From the NCBI GenBank assembly GCA_944474755.1, contig OX104115.1:55184648-55248647 (forward strand): DNA of 64,000 bases, in the 5' to 3' direction. The notes beneath the pieces were generated by a model. The model was not told the origin of the DNA, ran no database searches, and saw only the letters and a list, made by a program, of their open reading frames with translations. Origin of the DNA: Limnoperna fortunei. Taxonomy: Eukaryota; Mollusca; Bivalvia; Mytilida; Modiolidae. Below, piece by piece: positions 15,901 through 25,447 of the stretch (the stretch's first letter is position 1; the number at the start of each line of letters is the position of its first letter). The position numbers were made by a program, and so were the translations under genes.

Positions 15901-18900
15901 GGCAAGGGTATCAGCCCGAGGCCCCCATATCAGCCAGAGACGGAGTCGAGCGTTTATATGGGTCGAGGGATGATACTACGGGCGATATGGATAAGCCCAT
16001 ATATTTATCTTTTTATCATATATACTTCCTGCAATTAGTATATTATACTTAAATAAGTACAATTAACAATTTCATTTAATTGTGCAACTAATAATGAATA
16101 TGAGATTTTAAACGAATTCGATCCTTTGTGCCTCCAATGTTATCAACCTTTTAGACTTAGCCATTGGCAATGCACATATTATTGATGCAGACGTACCGGA
16201 AGTAAAGTGCACGCGAGAGCCAAATACGGGATTTTTGCACGCGATTCACCTATCTATCTTCTGATTTCAGCACTCAGTCAATCAATGACTATAACGTGCA
16301 GTTGTACGAGATAATGAAACCGAGGTGTTCCAATTCGGGTCGGTCCATTCCGGTCGTATACAATGCACTATTAATTAATTACTATGATATTTACTTAGAT
16401 AACAGTAAAACTGCCGATATAATATATTTTGTTATTATACCTCAATTTCATTTACAATGTTAATCTTCCATAGGCCACCGTGACATATAAGTACTGTCAA
16501 AAAAAATTTACTGTGACATCTGAAAAATACTATCACCTGCTAAAAAAACTGTCTCCCGCTACTATAGGTACGGAATTATACTGTACCATTCGCGCATGCG
16601 CAATATCTATTTCACATTTCCGTTGTAAACAGACGACAATAATGTCAAGCAACAAACGTTTTTTCTACCAAAAGATTCTGGATACTGTTAGTTTACTTTT
16701 ATTGTTAAATTGCTGTTTCATTACCATTAATATGGAGTAGGCATTGCCAAAATGCGAGCACAGACAAATATGTTTTTCTAACTTTTACACATAATTCCTT
16801 GTTTTACTTTGTTCCTTAATTTTGTGAGGACCTTATACTAAATTTTGATGTATTTTGGTTATTGTTTTTGAGTGACAAATGAAAACTGCTTACCGCGTAT
16901 GGTCCAGATTACGCTCATTTTGTAGAATAATAACTGTGTAAATTGAATTCATCACTTTATTTTCCAGTTATTTAGCGTTTTGAAATGTGGCGCATTTTTC
17001 AATTTTCTATAGTAAAGTTTGACCTAAATTACAACGGAAGTGTATGTTTGGAAGAGTCTATTGTCGTCTGTTCGAAATCTTTCGGGTAATATCGTCTGCA
17101 GTTAAGGCGGACAAATCCTTCCGGTTTGTCTGAATACCACTGAACGTTACGAAAGCAGACGATCTTTTTGAAAACAACGCGAGGTCCCTGTAGAAATTCA
17201 AATGGCTGACTTCCTATTAAATTTCCCGTAGCATATGCCAATGACGATTTGGAACATGTCAACAACAAAGGCATAATATATAAAATATGGACGTGTTATT
17301 GTGTAGAAATGTTTTAAATTGGATAACACTACAAAGGTACAATATGGAATAATAAAAAAATGCAAGCAAAACACCTAGCGCAGGGGGGGTGTAACATTTA
17401 GTACAATACACTATTTCACTACATGTAGTTATAGCGTCAACAATAAGTAACTAAGTCAAATAGATGCCAACAATTTATTTATCTATTTATTAAGTCATAT
17501 TTTGTAATGAACATTAAGCATAGTTCCATTTATACAGATTTCACTCCTTCTTCCATTTTCGGACATACTATCCGAGCCCCTCCCATTTCAGAAGACAGAA
17601 TTTCATTAACTTTTGTTAAGAGTTATCCCGCTTTGGTCAGTGTTACTATCCTTCCCATAACCCCTACTTGGAACCCCCTTTTAAACAACCAATGAAAATT
17701 AAGGACCTTGACCTAAAAAAGTCAGGTTGAAACAGTTTGCATTGGCGGAAAATATTCAAAATATATGTTCTATTTCGATATTTTAGAAATTTGTCAGTTA
17801 ACAGCTGCATAATTCGATAAATAATTATGTGATTAGAATGTGTTCTACGGGGAAATAACATATTGGTAAGGATTAGTTTGATTTTATGGATCCGTTCCGT
17901 TACTTATGTTTTATGTTGGTGGAATAATGTGTCATTTGTGCCTCATACTCAGATGTTTTAGATTTTTGTCAGTGAAGAAGTTCATAACATGATTAAAAAA
18001 AACATGTGATAAGAAAGTGTTCTATGGAGCAATAACATTTTGTGAGGATTCTTTTGTTTTCGTGGATCAGTTCCAGTTGGATGTTTCATGGAAATATTGT
18101 GTCATTAGGGAATATTATACTACAGTAAGTTTACTTTTTTCATGTTGATCTACTTTACAGTTTGTTGTATTTTTCGTATTAAATAACGCATATACAGTTT
18201 GGTCAGTTATATTGCATTTTATTAAATTGTTACAAATTGAAAACGGGACCTGTCGCTGTGTAATGTGATGTTGTAGCTGCGGAACCGTAGCTTGTTATAA
18301 TTTGGTCCACTACATTATACATAAAAAAATTGGTACGAATACATTACGGTTCCGCAGTTGTAGTATAACTGTTGATGATTATGCATATTTAGAGTTGAAC
18401 AAAGTAAATACATGTTATAGTGTAGTTTTTAAAAAATTCTATGGCTAAAAAATGTTTTCTTATTTGGCTAACTATCGCGAAAATATTGAGACAAATTTAA
18501 GTTAATTAGGGGTCCAGTAGAGCTCTTCACAGTCTTGTTTGATATGTGTTGTATTTTTCTGATTTTGCAGTCCATATTATAATTATAATTAGCATACTTT
18601 AAATAACGGCTAAGGACTTAAAGAAATAAATCTAAAACATGAAATAACCTTCTTCGGACTTAAAAAGGTACGAACTCGCAGCTTGTTATTCTTGATCCGT
18701 TTTTGTGCCACAGGTAATAAACAGGCGATTACGTAATAAATCTTGAAGAAATAGATTGGGAAAAGTTAGTTTTTCTTTAATTTTTATGCACATAAGAATT
18801 TGTATGCGTTAGTCACTGTTTTATACAATTAAATAATTCATAATCTTATTCTTACCAAAATTGTTGAATTAGCAGGAAGAAATTATGGTCAATTTACTTT

Positions 18901-21900
18901 TTATAGATATTCTGTACCAAGCGAAAATCAGTAAGCGCATGAGCCGTAGTCGATGCATATATAGAGACAAATACCATATATTTGGTAGATAATGAAGAAT
19001 TTACTTTATTTATAACAAAATTGTTCGAAACATTATTTTGTACAAATGTCAAAAGTGCGTTGAAATGTATGAAAATTCCTCGTTGTGTAGTGTAAGGGGG
19101 TTGTATTATCACGCTACTTTATCTTATAAAATAAATCAAGAAGGCAAACAGCTTGCAACTAAATTTTGTTTGGAACACAATATTATTTTAATTTCCATCA
19201 AATTCTAAATTTTTAATTTATAATGTTAACACCACATTTAATACTTGTCGCTACCCTATGACAGTGCCTCTAAATTCCAGTTGTCACGTGACGTCTTTCT
19301 TTGTAATGGTGACGTCACATGAAATGTCTTTGATTGTCAGTTTTTAAGGATCGATTAAGAGATTCCAAAAAAATAGTATGAAATTTTTGTTGTTATCTTT
19401 AAATATAACATTTTCTTTTTATCGATGTCAACTTTATTTTTAAGTCTTTCTTTAAAATTAATGTTTGCCCTTCTTCATTCACTTTGTTCCAGTTTTTTGA
19501 CGATATCAACTTCCGGACGAAAAAAAATCAATATCAGCATTAAGCAGATTTTGATCACGTGATTTCATTTTGATCACGTGACACGTAATTGCCGTAGAGC
19601 TCACCGCTCTTCGCGGGCAGCTTCGCTGCCCGCTGCGAGCTGTGCTCGCTATTACATCAATTAAATACCATTATCGAATAAAGTTGATCATGGTTTGAAT
19701 AGTTTTTTCGGTATAATACAATAAATGTTACATGTCTGACAGGGTGACAGTAAAATTGTCACCCTGTCAGACATGTAATATTTATATACTGAACCCTTCC
19801 TATACGGAATTAACTAGTCCATTATCGGTATTGGACTGACTGATTTTGGACTAGTTAATTAATAAAGATATCATTACGTGATAATTTATGTTATTGTACA
19901 GGCCACTACAGCAAGCCTTGGACCAATAACTGGGCCAATTCAGAAATCATTACGTAATGATATCATAGTAATGACATGAGAGTATTATCACGACGTGATA
20001 ATTTCCGCTTAAGTAACAAGCAACACACGGTGTGTAATTTTAACCTACAAATAAAATAATACTGTCTTAAAGAACTGCAGTCAGTTTCAATTTTTAAAAG
20101 TTTCCTAATTTCTCAAGGAAATAATATAATAGTTGATTATGTAGATGTGATAATGTCTTGTATACCTTGTTCGTCTTTGTGATTTTTTTATATTTTACCG
20201 TTTTAATGGAAATTAATTAAATATACACAGCCCATGGAGAGACCTTTTAATTGTTCCTGATCAATTACCGTGATTATTTTATTATACTAAATCTACAATA
20301 AATCTGATATCGTTCAACACTAGTATGGACAGTTTCAAGTATGTGTGTATTTAAAAGGATTTAAATTGAATAAAATATATTGATTGCTTGATCATTTAAA
20401 ATGTCAAATTCAAAATATTACATTAATACACGAAACATTTAAATTATAAGGAGTATTGAACTATATTAGATCAAATAAGATTTGAGTTTTGTCAATATTT
20501 TAGTTATAAGGTTAATTTTAAAGATCTTGTTAATAGAAATAGACAAAACACGTCATAGGTGCATTTGATCGAAACAAATAATATTGTTCCAATGATTTTC
20601 TAGATTGATTCATCTTATCATAACTTTAACGGTTTTATGCAAAGCACAAACATATTTGATATATAATACGATTGCATTGTGTTAATCTCAGGATCTCGTC
20701 CTTGGTTCAAAATTGAAACATCAACCAAGTTTGCCCAACTCAGAAAATGGAAATTTTCAAAATTAATATTTTATTTGAATGCGTTTTACCGCCATTTTCA
20801 GCAAAGTTTATTAATGAGTAAAGTTTTTATTGCGGACGTAAGAAGATGTACCCGGTTAAATATACGACCTTTGTCAACAAACTGGCAATCATTGTCACGC
20901 ACCATACCCGCAGTAAGGCTCGAACACGAAACCTCTGTGTTAACCCGCCGGTGATCAACAGTAAATTAATAACTACCTTAACCATTCGGCCACCGTATAG
21001 TCCTAACAATTAATAAAATTATCTTCAATATGAAATTACAATATAAAATATATCGTAATAAAATATATTTCCGAGTAATTAATTACCATGCAAGTACATA
21101 TTTAAAATACGATTCATTTGTGATTTTATTTTACAATATTTATAAATTCTATTTATTCGGTAATAAATAGACTCAAACTGTACCTTCAAGAAAATTACCT
21201 GATTTAGGGAAAGTCCAAACACTAATTATATCAATAGGCATTGGGTTCACGCAGTTTCCTCACGAAGTGAATGATTTTAAGTATTATTGTCAAGGATACA
21301 AAAATGTTAAACATAAACAAGTAAAACTAATGCAAGTTTACGTGAAATATTGTGTCGTAAGTAAGATTTCAAAATTTACTTAATTAAAAATAAATTTTTA
21401 CAATTAATTATTAAATTATTAAATTCCTTGATGATGCAAAACTTTTCCACGATGGAGAAAAGTAACATGTTATCTCCCTTTACCTGCTCCTCTTCTTCCG
21501 GTTCTTCTTCCTCCTCCTCAGATTCTTCTTCTATTTCCTCTATTTGTTCGTTCTTGTCCTTCGGGGGCCATAATTCCTTTGTTGGTGTGTCCATGCGAAT
21601 TAATTCTGGATCATTCATTTCACAAAACTCCAATTGTCAGATCAAAATATAGTCTTGAAATCTTTAGATATTTCTTTTACACGCGATTGTAATTGATTTT
21701 TCTATAATTTACTAATAATTTTATGAATTCCATCGGGAAAAAGCAACAATGATTTATTTAAATCACATCCTTTAATAAACCGACTAATGTCAACTCTCAG
21801 ATGATACACGCAGAGTAGAAAATCGTTGAATTTTCTTGAAATAATTACAATTTCAATGCCAACCTTCTCAAATTAAAACATAATGTTCAGAAACCCGTAA

Positions 21901-24900
21901 TAAATGTATGAATACATCTACGGATGTTCTAACACAGTTGACAATGGATACACGACAAGGTTTTTATAAACTGACAGATTTAAATCTATGTTACCAAACA
22001 ATTGTTGTGACAGAACACAATATAAATTACAGATAAGGACGTCTTGGTTTATAATGTTTGATTTTGAGAACATTAAAAGATCTTTGAACAAGTTCCCATC
22101 TTAGTTAAAATATTGATATTTCTGTTTTAAATATACATATAAGTCGATTCTTAATACGTTCTTAAATAACTACGTTTTGCTTGTAACAATATCAAACGTA
22201 TTAATTCAACCTTTTAAATCCTTGAAAGATTTCATACTGGTTTCTGATGTTACAAATCAATTATAACAAAAGCAAAACATTTACTTGTACTTAACTCAAG
22301 TGCTTTCAAACTGTTTGAGTTGACATTTGCAGTTCACATTAATAGCAACAGAAATCCCACGTAGAGACGAAGAGATGTAGAACATTAAACTGGCTTGAAT
22401 CAATAATTATATGTTCGATATAATTGATAATAATGTAAAATCGTAATTAGTAGTAGCTTGAAATTATTGAAACAATTGTTGAAATTTTATAACTTTAACT
22501 TTAACTAAATTTTATTTGTCATACGCTCAACCTAATTAAATCAAAATCGGAGGTGGCTTTTGTATTTTTTCCGGTCAGATGTTAGGCGTACTGTATCAAA
22601 CAAACCGGGGAAAGTCTGTATCCTCTAACAATAGTAAGGTCGCACAAATCCGTCAGCTTATTTATCAAACAAGTTCAAATTCACTTTCAAATAATGTACA
22701 TATTGTTTAAGTTATTTATGGTTAAAGATACCTCTGAATATTTCAAGCAGTTAACCGTCTGCTTTTGATCGACGGCGTGCCGAAACTATAGCTGAATATT
22801 CGAACCTTACAGGCAGACAGGATTGCTCGATTCTAAATTGCCAACAGTAAGACTTCTATGTTGATATATTCAAATGACCATCAGTAGATTATATGTACTA
22901 TTCTTATATGACGTGCTTTAAAGGCTTTCAGACCACAAGTACAACAGTGGAATTTATGAATGAGCAACGACGAGGAGGGCGTGTTTTGAAGGACTGTTCA
23001 AACTATAAAACTGTAACTCCCACCGGAAAGCTATTGCGTATGACTTATTAATCTTAAGTAGCGGCACGGGCTAGACTTATCCGTTGCAATATATTGCGTG
23101 TTACATTGACAGAACAGCCAATTTATGTCGGTAACGATGTTAAATATAGGTACGTAAACATATAAAATGTACGGTTGATCCGATGCTTTATGTCCTACAT
23201 TTTCTTTTTGTCCGACGTCGCTTTTTGTCCGTCAACCTTTTATCCGATTAGCTTTTTGTCCGATATTTTTTAACAGTACTGTCTTATTAGAATAGAAATA
23301 ATTCACGGAGGCAGTTGCTTGAGATAAAATAATGCGACATAAACGGTCACCCCGTTCTGTAAAACAATAATAAACCATAGCCTCCGTGAATTATTTATTA
23401 AACTGCCTTCAACACACAGTATCCGAGACCCCGTCCCATTATCATTTCCGTAACACTTATTGTCCTATATATTTTGATACTAAGTTTGTTGTAAAAAATA
23501 CAAAGCACCATATATTTTCAATATAGTGCAAACTTAAAAATAATATTATCAAGCTGAAGTAATTTATCTCAATACTTAAAATTGATAATGTTAATTGTCA
23601 CAAACCAACACGATATACAAATTATAAACTCCTTACATTTAATAAATTTAAAGAAGATTATTAATCAATGATAATTTACGTGTATGATTACATTGTATAT
23701 ACAATATGCTTCAATTGCCTGGAAATTTACAATGTATAGGTACAAGCTTCAGAAATGGTAGAAATGCGAGAATTTGTATGGTATTTTTGGCCAGGTTATA
23801 TACTACTAAAACTACGAGATGCAAAACATGGCGTTTCAACCACAAATCAAAATGTTAAAAGTGTTTAATTGTATGGGAAATCTGCGACCTTCGTATCGAC
23901 TGAAACTTACATCATTCCACACCTTTATGTTTACTTTTTATCTAATAATTATAGATAATAATTAACGAGTCGTAAAACAAATATTATTACAGTTTCACTA
24001 CTTGTATTACAACATACATACAATATGCATATCTATTATACAGTAATAGTTTGTCCCCATTTGATTTCATATAGGAATAAAGTGCAATATATTTTCATAT
24101 TTTACACTGTGTCTCTGTCTTTTATGTAATTTCCGGGAAAAGTACAGATGTGTTCCAAACATCGGTTTTATATTTTTACAGTCGTTTGGTGAAAAAAAAC
24201 AGCCGAAAATGACATACATGATCTGCCATCGAGGGAAGAATTAGCAGAACCGTTTGAAACTTAACAAATGGAAGGGAATTCGATTGTCGAGAAAGTTAAA
24301 GAATTCATAGACCAACAAAAGAAAAAATCGACTGTAAACTGTACGAAACAAAATATTGACAAAGTGAAAATATGATAATATTAGACCTTGTAAAATATTT
24401 CAACGATAATGAATTGTCAATAATAGCACTAACAAAAATATGCTATATATACAAGGGTTATTGCATGAGTATTTGAAAATATTGTCTCTCGCAAGATGCT
24501 ATATTGCATTCACAAGCTCGTGCAATATAGCATCTTGCTTGGGACAATATTTACGAATATTCATGAGAAAACCCTATAAAATTAGTCATTTAATTGCAAT
24601 AAAGTAATACAATAATACGTGCGCAAATCTAAAGAATAATTATCAGAGACTGTCAATCTTACACATCATTAAATTAGTATACATATAAAATGTACATTGT
24701 ATTTTTTAAAGATGAATATTTGACAACATGTATTGATCCATAGGATAATAAAGTGTACCAGGAGACTGAATTCAGATATCGACCGAACAGTGCACAATAT
24801 CTATTAGTATATCTTTATTGAATAGCCGTGAAATGTAATAATTACTTGATAACAATACATACATGTAGTTCATAAGATATGTCATAAGATACTCTCTAAT

Positions 24901-25368
24901 GTGTGCTTAAAATATATCCTTGTGCGGTTAATCTGGAAACATAATTGAAATTTAAAAAATCTAAGAACAAAATCATAAAAGATCTAGAACTGCAGCAAGA
25001 ACACTATACAAAAACTGTACTTGAGCGGTAAAGAGCACCTCTCACAATCCATGTCACCAGCCTTACTTGAAATGAAAGGGGACAGCACTACTCTCCGCTT
25101 TGAGTTCTCTCAAAATGGCAATACGCATGACTAAAGCAGAATACAGAAAACTCTCAACGCTCAAACATGACTGACGTAGAATACAGAAAACTCTCAAACG
25201 CTGACTTAAATCTTAAATTTCCGAACACTATCAAAATCTACACGCAGGCAAAACATAAGGAAATATATAGAAAGCACACATCCCTCTTCATTAATTAGTT
25301 AATTTATTAATTAACTTATTTATTTAATTAATTAATTAATTAATTAATTATTTAATTAATTAATTAAT

Positions 25369-25447
<79 letters not shown>

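Larger units (their letters stand above)
16740..19680. repeat. Large dispersed repeat; a shorter inverted derivative lies at 55.2-56.0 kb
   Basis: Several blocks of this interval reappear in reverse complement, in the same order but closer together, at about 55,225-55,960. They are the 16,740 end (ATGCGAGCACAGA), the 17,420 block (TAGTTATAGCGTCAACAA), the 18,245 block (GGGACCTGTCG), the 19,140 block and the GC-rich hairpin near 19,600. A 400-bp part (16,860-17,290) also recurs at about 34,960-36,470 and 44,005-44,400. It looks like a non-autonomous transposon family with internal deletion derivatives. Its class is not determined. Confidence 0.6.
12582..21483. other. Gene B intron 2, repeat-rich, no gene seen
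   Basis: This 8.9-kb intron has SINE fragments, a LINE tail (13,630-13,796), a foldback (15,880-16,030), a large dispersed repeat (16,740-19,680) and small palindromes near 19.7-19.9 kb. Between these I see AT-rich sequence without coding signals. Confidence 0.6.

Noticed and set aside
21428..21652. Plus-strand poly-Ser frame
   Set aside because: It is the antisense of the Glu-rich exon 2 of gene B.
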